NCBI GenBank assembly: GCA_011523845.1
Contig: WTFV01000234.1
Coordinates: 1-39,676 of the forward strand
DNA length: 39,676 nucleotides
Reading direction: 5' to 3'
Source: Acidobacteriota bacterium
Lineage (GTDB): Bacteria > Acidobacteriota > Vicinamibacteria > Vicinamibacterales > UBA8438
Positions 17,671 to 25,268 of this stretch are shown here, in pieces. Under the pieces are notes generated by a model. It saw nothing but the letters and a program-made list of their open reading frames with translations, did no database searches and was not told the DNA's origin. Position 1 is the stretch's first letter. Each line of letters begins with the position of its first letter. A program made the position numbers and the translations under genes.

Positions 17671-20151
17671 TCAGAAGCGGAACTGCCGGGTGAGCTTCAC
17701 CACGAACGCGCGGTTCTCCAGCATCGGGAAGCCGCCGCGGTTCCTGAGGTTCATGAAGGTGTCCCGCTGGTCGTTGTAGACGATGAACAGCTCGCTCCCC
17801 GGCTGGTACTCCCACCGCAGGCGCACGTTGGTGCTCAGCACGTTGTTGGTCGAGTTGTACTGCAGCAGCGCGCTGGCGAACATGCGGGGCGTGAATCCGT
17901 AGGTGAGCCGCGTGGTGGCCACCCGGGCCGTGAAGTTCCCTTGCGGCATCGTGATCCGATTCCACGAGATGCTCGGCTCCACCGCGAACTGCGGCGAGAC
18001 CTCGATGAGGCCGCGCGAATAGCCGACCGCGGTGATGTTGCCGGCGAAGAACTCCCCGTACTGGAACGAGGGGCCGCCGGCCACGCGCCGGTGCGGTCCC
18101 ATGCTGTAGGACACCTGGAAGTCGGTGAACTCGTAGCCGCCGACGGGGATGGTCACGCCGTCGATGATCTCGAAGGGCCGGGGGAGGAACTCGTAGTCCT
18201 GCTGGATGTCCGCGCTCAGCCTGTCGCTGTTCTCGAAGCTGGTCTGAAAGCGGCCCGACAGGATGCGGGTCTCGAGTTGCCCGGCGCCGTTCTCGATGTA
18301 GTCGACGCTGCCGCCCCAGGTGAACTGCCGCACCGCCTCGATGCCTTCCGGCCGCGGGCTGAACTGCGCGTAGACGTAGCTGCGCCGGAAGTCCTCGCGG
18401 CGCATGAAGCCGATCTCGGGGTTGAAGTTCCTGCCGACCTGCAGGTGATCGACGAGCAGTCCGTAGAGGTCGCCCTCGTAGGAGAACGCCGTCTGGTAGC
18501 TCTCGTTCCTTCCCTCGAGGCCCGGCGTGTTCGTGCGCGCGTAGTAGCCGTACATGTTCACGTTGTCGTAGAACGAGAACGACGCGTCGAGTCCGTACGC
18601 CTGGTTCGCGCCGTCGCCCCTGGTCGATACCGAGCGGTTGGTGAAGATGGCCCCGACGCGGCTCCGGCGGAGAATGTCGCGCTTGACCCGGAGCACGCTG
18701 AAGTTGGTCGGGAGGGCGCTGCTGGCCCGCGCATCGTCGGTCTGGATGTTGATGGCGCCCACGCTGAAGTCGCCTACCCTGCCGGTCAGGCGTCCGCCGC
18801 CGCGAATCGGCACGGTTCGTCCCGCCTGGTCCAGGCCGATCCGCCGGCTGAAGAAGAGGGTCGGCGCGTCCCCGGGTGGGAACACGCCCGGCGGCGCGTT
18901 GAGGATTCCCCGCGCGGAGCCGCCGAAGCCGCCGAAGCCGGCCACCCGCCCGAAGTCGAAGATGCCCTGGCTTTCGAGGAAGAACTCGCGCTTCTCCGGG
19001 AAGAACAGGCTGAACCGCGTCAGGTTGATCTGCTGCTCGTCCACCTCGACCTGCGCGAAGTCGGTATTGAAGGTGAAGTCCGCCGTCAGGTTCTCGGTGA
19101 GGCCGTACTTGACGTCGACACCGCCGTTCCCGTCGCCGTCGTTCGAGATGGGCGGTACGACGGTCCGGTCGGTGTTGAGCGAGCCGATCGCATAGGGCTT
19201 GATCTCGAAGGTGCGGCTGTCGGCCGGCACCTCCAGGCCCACCAGGGTGCCGGCGACCGACAGCCGGAACTGTCCCGGCCCGGCCGAGATCGGCACCGCG
19301 GTCAGATAGGCTTCCTCGAAGTTCGACCGGATGTCCCGGCCCAACTGGATGCCCCATACCTGATTCGGTCCGGGCCGGAAGCGGAGCGACTGGAAGGGAA
19401 TCTCCATCTCGACCGTCCAGCCGCCGTCGAAGCGGCCGGTGCGCACGTCCCAGACGGGGTTCCAGTCGGGATTCGGGTTCCCTTCGTCGGTGATCTGCTG
19501 ATCCTGGAAGCCCCCGATGGGGTTGACCCGGAAGGTGAAGCCGTTGCGGCGGTCGTAGAAGGTGTCGAACACGACGATGTAGCCGTCGTTGTTGATGAGC
19601 CGGAACGAGTCGCGCTGCATCTCGTTGGCGACCCACTCCGACTCGGGAACCGACTCGTGGACGCGGGCCCCCACGTAGATCGACTCGTCGTCGAAGAGGA
19701 TCCAGTTGTCGGTTCCCTCCGTGGCCGGCGCCCCCTCGTCGGGGGACTGCTGGATGAACCCGCCGAACGGTTCCACGAGCGCGTAGATCGGCTCGTCGAG
19801 CACCCCGTCGACCCGCAGGGGTTCATCCAGCCGGATGGCGCGCACCGTCGCCCCGCCGCTGGCGTCGCGGGTGATGGTGGCGGGCGGCACCGGGGCGGGC
19901 GGACCGTCGATCACCGGGCCCGCCGGCTGGAATCCCGCCGGCGGGGGCGTGGGCTGGCGTGGAGGCTGCGCGGAGGGCGGGGTCTCCGCGCCGGCGGACA
20001 GCGAGGCGCGCGCCGGGCCGGGGTCCTCCTGCGGCGCGGCCGCCAGCGGCGTCGTACCGGACAGCACCAGGGCGTACCATGCGAGTGCGCCAGCGAGCCT
20101 TGCGGTCCGTCTCGTGCGAGCCGCCTTCCCGTCGGGCTGATCTGTCGACAT
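17671..20151 (-). CDS. DUF5916/CBM9-like outer-membrane protein
   Basis: 826 residues. A signal peptide (GALAWYALVLSGTTPLAAAP) is followed by a Pro-rich spacer (about 40-95). Next comes a carbohydrate-binding-family-9-like domain: RLDEPLRVDGVLDEPIYALV, DNWILFDDESIYVGARVHES, FDTFYDRRNGFTFRVNPIGG and WTVEMEIPFQSLRF. The DUF5916 region has the signature ENLTADFTFNTDFAQVEVDE, INLTRFSLFFPEKREFFLES, and C-terminal beta-rich repeats ending in RQFRF, a typical outer-membrane-barrel terminus. Predicted location is the outer membrane or cell surface; sugar or polymer binding is inferred from the CBM9-like part. No Shine-Dalgarno precedes ATG 20151; TAAACT lies 7 nt upstream, suggesting a leaderless transcript. 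Confidence 0.85.
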   Translation of the reverse strand: MSTDQPDGKAARTRRTARLAGALAWYALVLSGTTPLAAAPQEDPGPARASLSAGAETPPSAQPPRQPTPPPAGFQPAGPVIDGPPAPVPPATITRDASGGATVRAIRLDEPLRVDGVLDEPIYALVEPFGGFIQQSPDEGAPATEGTDNWILFDDESIYVGARVHESVPESEWVANEMQRDSFRLINNDGYIVVFDTFYDRRNGFTFRVNPIGGFQDQQITDEGNPNPDWNPVWDVRTGRFDGGWTVEMEIPFQSLRFRPGPNQVWGIQLGRDIRSNFEEAYLTAVPISAGPGQFRLSVAGTLVGLEVPADSRTFEIKPYAIGSLNTDRTVVPPISNDGDGNGGVDVKYGLTENLTADFTFNTDFAQVEVDEQQINLTRFSLFFPEKREFFLESQGIFDFGRVAGFGGFGGSARGILNAPPGVFPPGDAPTLFFSRRIGLDQAGRTVPIRGGGRLTGRVGDFSVGAINIQTDDARASSALPTNFSVLRVKRDILRRSRVGAIFTNRSVSTRGDGANQAYGLDASFSFYDNVNMYGYYARTNTPGLEGRNESYQTAFSYEGDLYGLLVDHLQVGRNFNPEIGFMRREDFRRSYVYAQFSPRPEGIEAVRQFTWGGSVDYIENGAGQLETRILSGRFQTSFENSDRLSADIQQDYEFLPRPFEIIDGVTIPVGGYEFTDFQVSYSMGPHRRVAGGPSFQYGEFFAGNITAVGYSRGLIEVSPQFAVEPSISWNRITMPQGNFTARVATTRLTYGFTPRMFASALLQYNSTNNVLSTNVRLRWEYQPGSELFIVYNDQRDTFMNLRNRGGFPMLENRAFVVKLTRQFRF

Positions 20152-20158
20152 GCAGTGG

Positions 20159-20164
20159 AGTTTA
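20159..20164 (-). promoter_or_regulatory. -10 TAAACT, leaderless start of DUF5916 gene
   Basis: On the minus strand TAAACT is separated by 7 nt (CCACTGC) from ATG 20151. No purine-rich ribosome-binding site occurs in between or just upstream. Confidence 0.5.
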
Positions 20165-20293
20165 CTCAGGATGGCCCCCTCGCCGGGATTCCATCCGGCG
20201 ACCGGTCACGGCAATCCCGCCCCGATCCCCCTTTCGGCTCGACCGCCGTGCGTCGGCGGCGGCGCGGTAGCCGAGTCGCGCGTTGATCGCGTC

Positions 20294-20337
20294 GATTGCG
20301 CCGTAGAACGCACTGCGTTGCGTTCCACGGCGCAATC
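20294..20337 (+). repeat. R2 palindrome upstream of Uma2 no. 2
   Basis: Left arm GATTGCGCCGTAGAACG and right arm CGTTCCACGGCGCAATC pair at 16 of 17 positions around a 10-nt loop. The right arm belongs to a repeat also found at 6475, 22529, 30992 and 35814. The minus strand just beyond it (about 20250-20310) reads FYGAIDAINARLGYRAAAD, possibly a fragment of a GNAT-like C terminus (weak). Confidence 0.85.
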
Positions 20338-20346
20338 TCCTAGCCT
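20318..20346 (+). promoter_or_regulatory. Promoter TTGCGT-N17-TAGCCT within R2
   Basis: TTGCGT (20318-20323), 17-bp spacer, TAGCCT (20341-20346), then 6 nt to the GTG at 20353. The same -35/-10 pair, spacing and 6-nt gap recur at 22524-22552. Confidence 0.6.
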
Positions 20347-20352
20347 GTGGTC

Positions 20353-20970
20353 GTGGCAACGATCGCGGCGACGACGTCTCAGGAGGCGCTCGACGCCCTC
20401 CTCTCCGACGTCATGCCGTCCCAGGGTTGCTGGAGCGACGAGCACTACCTCTGGCTTACGGACCACACCCGCCGCCTTGTCGAGTTCACCGACGGCCGCG
20501 TCGAAGTACTGCCCATGCCGACCGAGAGGCACCAGATCCTCCTGCTCTTTCTCTACCGGCTGCTCTACGCCCACGTTCATGAATCGCCCCGTGACGGCGT
20601 CGTGGTGACCTCGGGATTGCGGATGCGGGTGCGCGAGGGGAAGTTTCGCGAGCCCGATCTGCTGCTCCTCCGCGATCGGACCGATTCCCGTCGTCGCGAC
20701 CGTTTCTGGCTCGGGGCGGATCTGGTGATGGAGATCGTCAGTCCCGACGACCCGTCCCGCGATCTCGTCGTCAAGCGCGCCGACTACGCGGAGGCGGCCA
20801 TCCCGGAGTACTGGATCGTCGACCCCCGCATCGAAACCGTCACCGTGCTCAGGCTCGTCGCGGACACTTGCGTCGAGCACGGCGTGTTCGCCCGCGGCGA
20901 CGTGGCGACATCGTCGCTGCTCGACGGCGTCGCCGTCGACGTGACCGCTCTGTTCGACGCCGAGGGATAG
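20353..20970 (+). CDS. Uma2-family PD-(D/E)xK nuclease no. 2
   Basis: 205 residues from GTG 20353 (MATIAATTSQEALDALLSDV); an in-frame GTG two codons earlier is possible. Subgroup features are shared with no. 1 and no. 5: QGCWSDEHYLWLTDHTRRLV, VLPMPTERHQILLLFLYRLL, GKFREPDLLLLRDRTDSRRR, WLGADLVMEIVSPDDPSRDL, KRADYAEAAIPEYWIVDPRI. Asp, Glu and Lys of the nuclease core are all present. No Shine-Dalgarno is visible; the start lies 6 nt after TAGCCT. The C terminus VDVTALFDAEG lacks the R3 hairpin but resembles the mutY tail. It is divergent from the DUF5916 gene and convergent with the serine hydrolase gene. Confidence 0.87.
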   Translation: MATIAATTSQEALDALLSDVMPSQGCWSDEHYLWLTDHTRRLVEFTDGRVEVLPMPTERHQILLLFLYRLLYAHVHESPRDGVVVTSGLRMRVREGKFREPDLLLLRDRTDSRRRDRFWLGADLVMEIVSPDDPSRDLVVKRADYAEAAIPEYWIVDPRIETVTVLRLVADTCVEHGVFARGDVATSSLLDGVAVDVTALFDAEG

Positions 20971-21028
20971 CGTCGCCAGACCCGTCGCGAGTCTCCGTGC
21001 CGGGCCCGGCCCCCACCGTCCCAGCCCG

Positions 21029-22246
21029 TCAATCGTCGCGGGCGGCTCCGGTTGCCGAGTCGATGAACAGATCGAGCACCTCGCGGACGACGCCGTTGTT
21101 CGCCCGGGTCAGGTTGATCAGGCCGACGACGACCACGCGCGATTCGGGCTCCATCACCATCAGCGAGGTGCCGCCGACCGAGCCGCCGGAATGGGACAGC
21201 AGGCGGCGCCCGTCGTCGCGCGTCCGGACGAACCAGCCGAGCCCGTAGCCCACGCCCTCGCCGTCGCGGGTCTTCTGCTCGGTGAACAGCAGCCTGCGGG
21301 ACGCCTCGGACAGGTACTCGTCGTCGAGATGCGCGTTGGCGAACGCCAGGATGTCCTCGGTCGTCGAGAGAAACCCGCCGCCGGCCCACTTGTAGCTGTT
21401 GTTCACCCAGGGCGCGTTCACGACGCGGCCGGCGTCGTCGCGCACGTAGTAGCTGGTCCGCCCGGGAATGATCGGGGTCACGAAATCGGCCACCGTGTCG
21501 CGCAGGCCCAGCGGGCGGAAGACCGCCTCCCGCATGGTGTCGAGGAACGGCTTCTTCGCCGCCCCTTCGACGACCGCGCTCAGCAGGTTGAAGCCGTAGC
21601 TGGTGTAGGCGAAAGCCGTACCCGGCTCGTGCAGCAGCGGGTCGTCCGCGAAGATGGAAAGACCGTCGAGCACCGTCGGGTACGGGTCGCGGATGAAGTT
21701 CTCGTTGCCCTGGTAGTGCCGGATCCCGGCCAGGTGGCCGCCGAGCTGGCGCGTCGTGATCGGATGCGCCTTCTCCGGGAAGGAGGGAACGTACTCCTGA
21801 ATGGGCGCGTCCAGGTCCAGGCGGCCGTTCTCGACAAGCCGCGCCACCGCCGCCGCCGTCAGCGACTTCGAAATGCTGCCGACGCGGAACTTCACCGACG
21901 GCCACATCGGGACCCGGTGCTCCAGATTGGCGTAGCCGAAGCCCTCCGACCAGACCGTCTCGCCGTCGACCGACACGGCGATGGCGATTCCGGGGTAGCC
22001 GAGGGCGGCCAGATCCGCACGCACCAGCGCGCGCGCTTCCTCGACCACCTCGGCGTAGCGCAGTGGGGCCGGGGCCACCGCGGGCGCGGTCGCCGGGCCG
22101 CCGGCCGATTGGGCCGACGCAGTCGGGGCCGCCATGCCGGCGGCCAGCCCGGCCACCAGCAGAAACACGTGGAAGCGACGACATCCGATCACCGCCGCCA
22201 GCGCCGTTCCGGGGTCCGTCAGCCCGTGTCGAGCATCTCGCGTCAT
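21029..22246 (-). CDS. Secreted serine hydrolase (class C beta-lactamase / PBP-like)
   Basis: 405 residues from ATG 22246. Residues about 20-45 form a signal peptide (FHVFLLVAGLAAGMAAPTAS). The beta-lactamase fold (PF00144) is marked by Ser124-x-x-Lys127 in VGSISKSLTAAA, by YTSYGFNLLSAV (the Tyr-x-Asn motif with Ser instead of Asn, common in esterase-like members) and by HSGGSVGG near residue 350. These fit an esterase or peptidase better than a true beta-lactamase. GAGGGGA lies about 7 nt before the ATG. An 81-bp tandem duplication repeats the ribosome-binding site and first codons, so ATG 22327, in frame, could also be used. The first copy of the start overlaps the stop of an SMP-30-like relic (ATGA), suggesting a former operon. 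Confidence 0.85.
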   Translation of the reverse strand: MTRDARHGLTDPGTALAAVIGCRRFHVFLLVAGLAAGMAAPTASAQSAGGPATAPAVAPAPLRYAEVVEEARALVRADLAALGYPGIAIAVSVDGETVWSEGFGYANLEHRVPMWPSVKFRVGSISKSLTAAAVARLVENGRLDLDAPIQEYVPSFPEKAHPITTRQLGGHLAGIRHYQGNENFIRDPYPTVLDGLSIFADDPLLHEPGTAFAYTSYGFNLLSAVVEGAAKKPFLDTMREAVFRPLGLRDTVADFVTPIIPGRTSYYVRDDAGRVVNAPWVNNSYKWAGGGFLSTTEDILAFANAHLDDEYLSEASRRLLFTEQKTRDGEGVGYGLGWFVRTRDDGRRLLSHSGGSVGGTSLMVMEPESRVVVVGLINLTRANNGVVREVLDLFIDSATGAARDD

Positions 22247-22383
22247 CGTCTCGTCCCCTCGATCCCGGTGCGCGGGCTGAACACCGTATTGCCGGCGTCG
22301 TTGCCCGTGCCGAGCATCTCGCGTCATCGTCTCGTTCCCTCGATCCCGGTGCGCAGGCTGAACACCGTCCTGCCGGCCGTGAC
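22222..22383. repeat. R4g: 81-bp tandem duplication at the serine hydrolase start
   Basis: 22222-22302 and 22303-22383 are adjacent copies, well conserved except for the last 15 bp. Each holds a ribosome-binding site, an ATG followed by ACGCGAGATGCTCG, and the 3' end of the SMP-30-like relic. 81 bp is 27 codons, so the frame is kept. Confidence 0.95.
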
Positions 22384-22432
22384 GTACAGGGTCCGCAGGT
22401 GCTCCTCGTGCGTGCGCCTTCCGCTCGGCGCT
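22324..22432 (-). pseudogene. C-terminal relic of an SMP-30/gluconolactonase-like gene
   Basis: The minus-strand frame reads HEEHLRTLYVTAGRTVFSLR, TGIEGTRR, stop. This resembles the last blade of SMP-30/gluconolactonase proteins (...LRTLYVTAGTSLYRIR...). The TGA overlaps the duplicated ATG as ATGA. Upstream the frame loses recognisable content within about 10 codons, so only the end survives. Confidence 0.5.
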
Positions 22433-22493
22433 GGCCCATGATGGACCCGGACGCGTCGGGGCGCAAGCGTGACCGCGCCGCGTTGAAGGCGCG

Positions 22494-22550
22494 GGAAGCC
22501 TGCGCCGCAGCACTTCGCTTCGCTTGCGTTCTGCGGCGCAAGCTCCTAGC
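22494..22550 (+). repeat. R2 palindrome upstream of Uma2 no. 3
   Basis: Left arm GGAAGCCTGCGCCGCAG pairs with right arm CTGCGGCGCAAGCTCC with one bulge. 22527-22562 matches 20321-20356 closely, through the promoter and into the first codon. Confidence 0.85.
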
Positions 22551-22552
22551 CT
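22524..22552 (+). promoter_or_regulatory. Promoter TTGCGT-N17-TAGCCT within R2
   Basis: TTGCGT (22524-22529), 17-bp spacer formed by the R2 right arm, TAGCCT (22547-22552), then 6 nt (GTGGTC) to ATG 22559. Confidence 0.6.
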
Positions 22553-22558
22553 GTGGTC

Positions 22559-23179
22559 ATGGCGACAGCCGCTCCGCGGTCTCGTGCGCAGAACCTGGCG
22601 CTGGAATTGCAGATGCAACCGGTCATCGACATGAGCCGGGAGCAGTTCCTCCGGTTCTGCCAACTGAATCGGGACGTGCGCATCGAGCGCAGCGCGGAGG
22701 GGAACGTCGCGGTGATGGCGCCCACGGGCGGGGAAACAGGCGCGCGGAGCGGCCGCCTGTTCGCCGCCGTCTTTCGCTGGGTCGAGGGCGAGGGGAGCGG
22801 TGTGGCCTTCGATTCCTCCACCGGTTTCGAGCTCCCCAACGGGGCCGTGCGTTCGCCGGATGTGGCCTGGGTCCCGCGCGCCCGCCTGGCGCGGCTCCCG
22901 GCCGAGCAGAAGCCGGGATTCCTGCCGCTGTGTCCCGACTTCGTCATCGAGCTGCTCTCGCCGTCGGATTCCCCTGCCGCGGTCCGGCGCAAGATGGAGG
23001 AATACCGGGACAACGGCGCCCGCCTGGGCTGGCTCATCGATCCGGGGCGGCGGCAGGTCGCCATCTACCGTGCCGGGGGCGGCGCCGAATGGCGTACCGG
23101 GTCGGATGTCCTCACGGGCGACTCCGTGCTGCCGGGATTCGCGCTCGACGTCGCGGCCGTATGGGAGCCGGGTTTCTGA
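22559..23179 (+). CDS. Uma2-family PD-(D/E)xK nuclease no. 3
   Basis: 206 residues from ATG 22559 (MATAAPRSRAQNLALELQMQ). It belongs to a different Uma2 subgroup from no. 1, 2 and 5: MSREQFLRFCQLNRDVRIER, VAVMAPTGGETGARSGRLFA, FDSSTGFELPNGAVRSPDVA, FVIELLSPSDSPAAVRRKME and GWLIDPGRRQVAIYR. This is the classical layout (RSPD...ELLSPSD...K..EY...G...GWLIDP). Putative core residues are the Asp of SPD, the Glu of IELLSP and the Lys of RRKMEEY. Although the protein is distant, its 5' leader is nearly identical to that of no. 2, so the leader spread separately from the coding sequence. PPK2 follows 69 bp downstream on the same strand. Confidence 0.88.
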   Translation: MATAAPRSRAQNLALELQMQPVIDMSREQFLRFCQLNRDVRIERSAEGNVAVMAPTGGETGARSGRLFAAVFRWVEGEGSGVAFDSSTGFELPNGAVRSPDVAWVPRARLARLPAEQKPGFLPLCPDFVIELLSPSDSPAAVRRKMEEYRDNGARLGWLIDPGRRQVAIYRAGGGAEWRTGSDVLTGDSVLPGFALDVAAVWEPGF

Positions 23180-23248
23180 GAGAGCCCGCTCCGGTTGAAG
23201 CGGCGGCACGCCTGGACATGTCTGCATGAGCGTTTCGCGGGACGAGAA

Positions 23249-24187
23249 ATGACAACTGCGGGAGACGGCGGGGGGCCGGCGGTGGAGGTGCCGCGAGCCG
23301 GCGATGATCGCGTCGAGGACGCCGTGGTCGCGGAGGGTTCCGAGCCGAACCGGGATCGCGACGTGATCCGCCGGCTCTTCGAGACCGGCGAGTACCCCTA
23401 CCGGCAGAAGCTCCCCCGCAAGCCCTACGAGCGGGAGAAGGCCGCGCTGCAGGTCGAGCTGCTGAAGGTTCAGGACTGGGTGAAGGCGACGAGCGGGAAG
23501 GTCGTCATCCTGTTCGAGGGCCGGGACGCCGCCGGCAAGGGCGGGACCATCAAGCGGTTCACCGAGCACCTGAATCCGCGCGGCGCCCGGGTGGTGGCGC
23601 TCGACAAGCCGACCGAGAGCGAGCGGACCGAGTGGTTCTTCCAGCGTTATGTCCGCCACCTGCCGCACGGCGGCGAAATCGTGCTGTTCGACCGCTCGTG
23701 GTACAACCGGGCCGGGGTCGAGCGGGTAATGGGGTTCTGCGGCGCCAGGGAGTACCTGGAGTTCATGCGCCAGGCGCCCGAGCTCGAGCGCATGCTCGTA
23801 CGCAGCGGGATCCGCCTGTTCAAGTACTGGTTCTCGGTCACCCGCGAGGAACAGAGACGCCGCTTCGAGGCGCGCGAGAAGGACGTCCTGAAGCAGTGGA
23901 AGCTGTCGCCCATCGATCGCCAGTCGCTCGACAAGTGGGACGACTACACCGCCGCCAAGGAGGCGATGTTCTTCTATACGGACACCGCCGACGCGCCCTG
24001 GACGATTGTCAAGTCCGACGACAAGAAGCGCGCCCGCCTGAACTGCATGCGGCACTTCCTGGCCGCGCTGCCCTATACGAACAAGGACACCCGCGTCGTG
24101 GGGCGGCCCGATCCGCTGATCGTCGCCAGCGCCGACATGATCGGCGCCGGCGATCCCGCCGCCGGCGATCCCGCGGGCGCCAGGTAG
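23249..24187 (+). CDS. ppk2: Polyphosphate kinase 2 family protein
   Basis: 312 residues. PPK2 enzymes transfer phosphate between polyphosphate and nucleoside di- or monophosphates in the cytoplasm. Walker A: VVILFEGRDAAGKGGTIKRF (about 83-102). Walker B/lid: GGEIVLFDRSWYNRAGVERV. Also FKYWFSVTREEQRRRFEARE, SPIDRQSLDKWDDYTAAKEA and WTIVKSDDKKRARLNCMRHF, which resembles class I members (NDP phosphorylation). Residues 1-45 are a non-conserved acidic extension, and the C terminus has a small AGDPAAGDPAGA repeat. ATG 23249 is preceded by a weak GGGACGAG. Residues around KLPRKPYEREKAALQVELLK match the usual family N terminus, supporting an intact enzyme. Confidence 0.9.
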   Translation: MTTAGDGGGPAVEVPRAGDDRVEDAVVAEGSEPNRDRDVIRRLFETGEYPYRQKLPRKPYEREKAALQVELLKVQDWVKATSGKVVILFEGRDAAGKGGTIKRFTEHLNPRGARVVALDKPTESERTEWFFQRYVRHLPHGGEIVLFDRSWYNRAGVERVMGFCGAREYLEFMRQAPELERMLVRSGIRLFKYWFSVTREEQRRRFEAREKDVLKQWKLSPIDRQSLDKWDDYTAAKEAMFFYTDTADAPWTIVKSDDKKRARLNCMRHFLAALPYTNKDTRVVGRPDPLIVASADMIGAGDPAAGDPAGAR

Positions 24188-24340
24188 CGTACAGGTCGAC
24201 GAACCACCGCCGCGGCCTTGTCCGACCCGTCGACCGGTTCTCGAGTCCGCCAAAGCGGGACTCCTCGCGTCCGCCTCTGCTCGGCCGTGTCCTCCTGGAT
24301 GGCTTCGGATGGCTTCGGATGCCTCCGCCGGCAGGGGTGT

Positions 24341-24346
24341 TATGCT
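24341..24346 (+). promoter_or_regulatory. -10 TATGCT close to dehydrogenase start
   Basis: TATGCT is followed by 8 nt (GCCCGCGC) and ATG 24355, with no Shine-Dalgarno between. It would serve the dehydrogenase-mutY pair. Just upstream the 11-bp unit GGCTTCGGATG is repeated (about 24301-24321). Confidence 0.5.
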
Positions 24347-24354
24347 GCCCGCGC

Positions 24355-25263
24355 ATGGACGAACGCACCGTCGGATTCATCGGACTCGGCCGCATGGGCT
24401 CCGGCATGGCCCGGAACCTGTTGAACGCGGGCGTTCCTCTCGTCGTCTGGGACGTACTTCCGGAGGCCGGGCGGTCCCTGAGTGAAGGCGGCGCCTCCGT
24501 AGCGGCGGATCCGGCGGCGCTGGCCGAGCGTGCCGAGCTGATCTTCCTGTGCTTGCCGACCGACAAGGAAGCGGGCGGCGTGCTGTTCGGCGGACGTGGG
24601 GTGGTCCGGAGCGGAAACACCCCGGCCGTGGTCGACACCACCACCATGAATCACCAGGCGGCGCGGCGGCTGGCGCAGCGGGCGGCCCGGGAGGCCGGGG
24701 TGGCCTACGCCGACTGCCCCGTTTCCGGGATGCCTCTGCGGGCCGAGCAGGGGACCCTCACCATGATGTTCGGCGGCGGCACCGAGCTGTTCGCGCTGTC
24801 GAAGCCGTATCTCGACGTCATGGGGGAGTTCGTCGTGCACTGCGGCGACGTCGGCATGGGCCAGCTCATGAAGGCGGTCAACAACATCGTCTACGACGTC
24901 AACATCGCCGCGTTCTGCGAGGTTCTGCCGTTCGCGGTGAAGGCCGGGCTGCAGCCGGCCCAGCTCGCGGAAGTCCTCACCACGGGCAACGCCCGCAGCT
25001 TCGCCAGCGAGCACTTCGTGCCCCGCATCATGGAGCGCCGCTTCGAGGGCGACTTCTCGCTGCGGTCCGCCTACAAGGACATCGTCAACATCCAGGAGGC
25101 CGCCGCACAGCTCGACGCCTCGCTGCCGCTCGTGGAGGCCATGGTGACGACCTACCGCGCGGCCATAGAGATGGGATTCGGCGACGAGCCGAAGAGCGCG
25201 ATGGTCAAGGTCTACGAGGAGCGGCTGGGCCGGGAGGTCGGGACCGACCGCCGGTCCGCCTGA
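24355..25263 (+). CDS. NAD(P)-dependent beta-hydroxyacid dehydrogenase (3-hydroxyisobutyrate dehydrogenase family)
   Basis: 302 residues, standard length. The Rossmann motif GFIGLGRMGSGMARNLLNAG lies at the N terminus; VVDTTTMNHQ and the substrate loop ADCPVSGMPLRAEQGTLTMM are typical, with GMPL instead of the usual GGxxGA. The catalytic lysine is in GMGQLMKAVNNIVYDVNIAA (near residue 175). The C-terminal helical domain includes FSLRSAYKDIVNIQEAAAQL. The enzyme reversibly oxidises a 3-hydroxyacid; the exact substrate (3-hydroxyisobutyrate, tartronate semialdehyde, a C4 semialdehyde) cannot be decided. Probable leaderless start. mutY begins 5 bp after the stop, so the two are likely cotranscribed without an obvious functional link. 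Confidence 0.87.
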   Translation: MDERTVGFIGLGRMGSGMARNLLNAGVPLVVWDVLPEAGRSLSEGGASVAADPAALAERAELIFLCLPTDKEAGGVLFGGRGVVRSGNTPAVVDTTTMNHQAARRLAQRAAREAGVAYADCPVSGMPLRAEQGTLTMMFGGGTELFALSKPYLDVMGEFVVHCGDVGMGQLMKAVNNIVYDVNIAAFCEVLPFAVKAGLQPAQLAEVLTTGNARSFASEHFVPRIMERRFEGDFSLRSAYKDIVNIQEAAAQLDASLPLVEAMVTTYRAAIEMGFGDEPKSAMVKVYEERLGREVGTDRRSA

Positions 25264-25268
25264 CGGCG

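Noticed and set aside
20250..20310. GNAT acetyltransferase fragment on the minus strand (YGAIDAINARLGYRA)
   Set aside because: Only about 15 residues are suggestive and they overlap the R2 left arm; too little to call.
21029..22246. Antibiotic-resistance beta-lactamase
   Set aside because: Has SxxK and HSGG, but a Ser replaces Asn in the Tyr-x-Asn motif and the layout matches esterase/peptidase-like relatives; no evidence for beta-lactam hydrolysis.
21029..24253. 1074-codon minus-strand frame running from the serine hydrolase through Uma2 no. 3 and PPK2
   Set aside because: Only the first 405 codons before the gene's real start are protein-like; the remainder is antisense to two well-supported genes.
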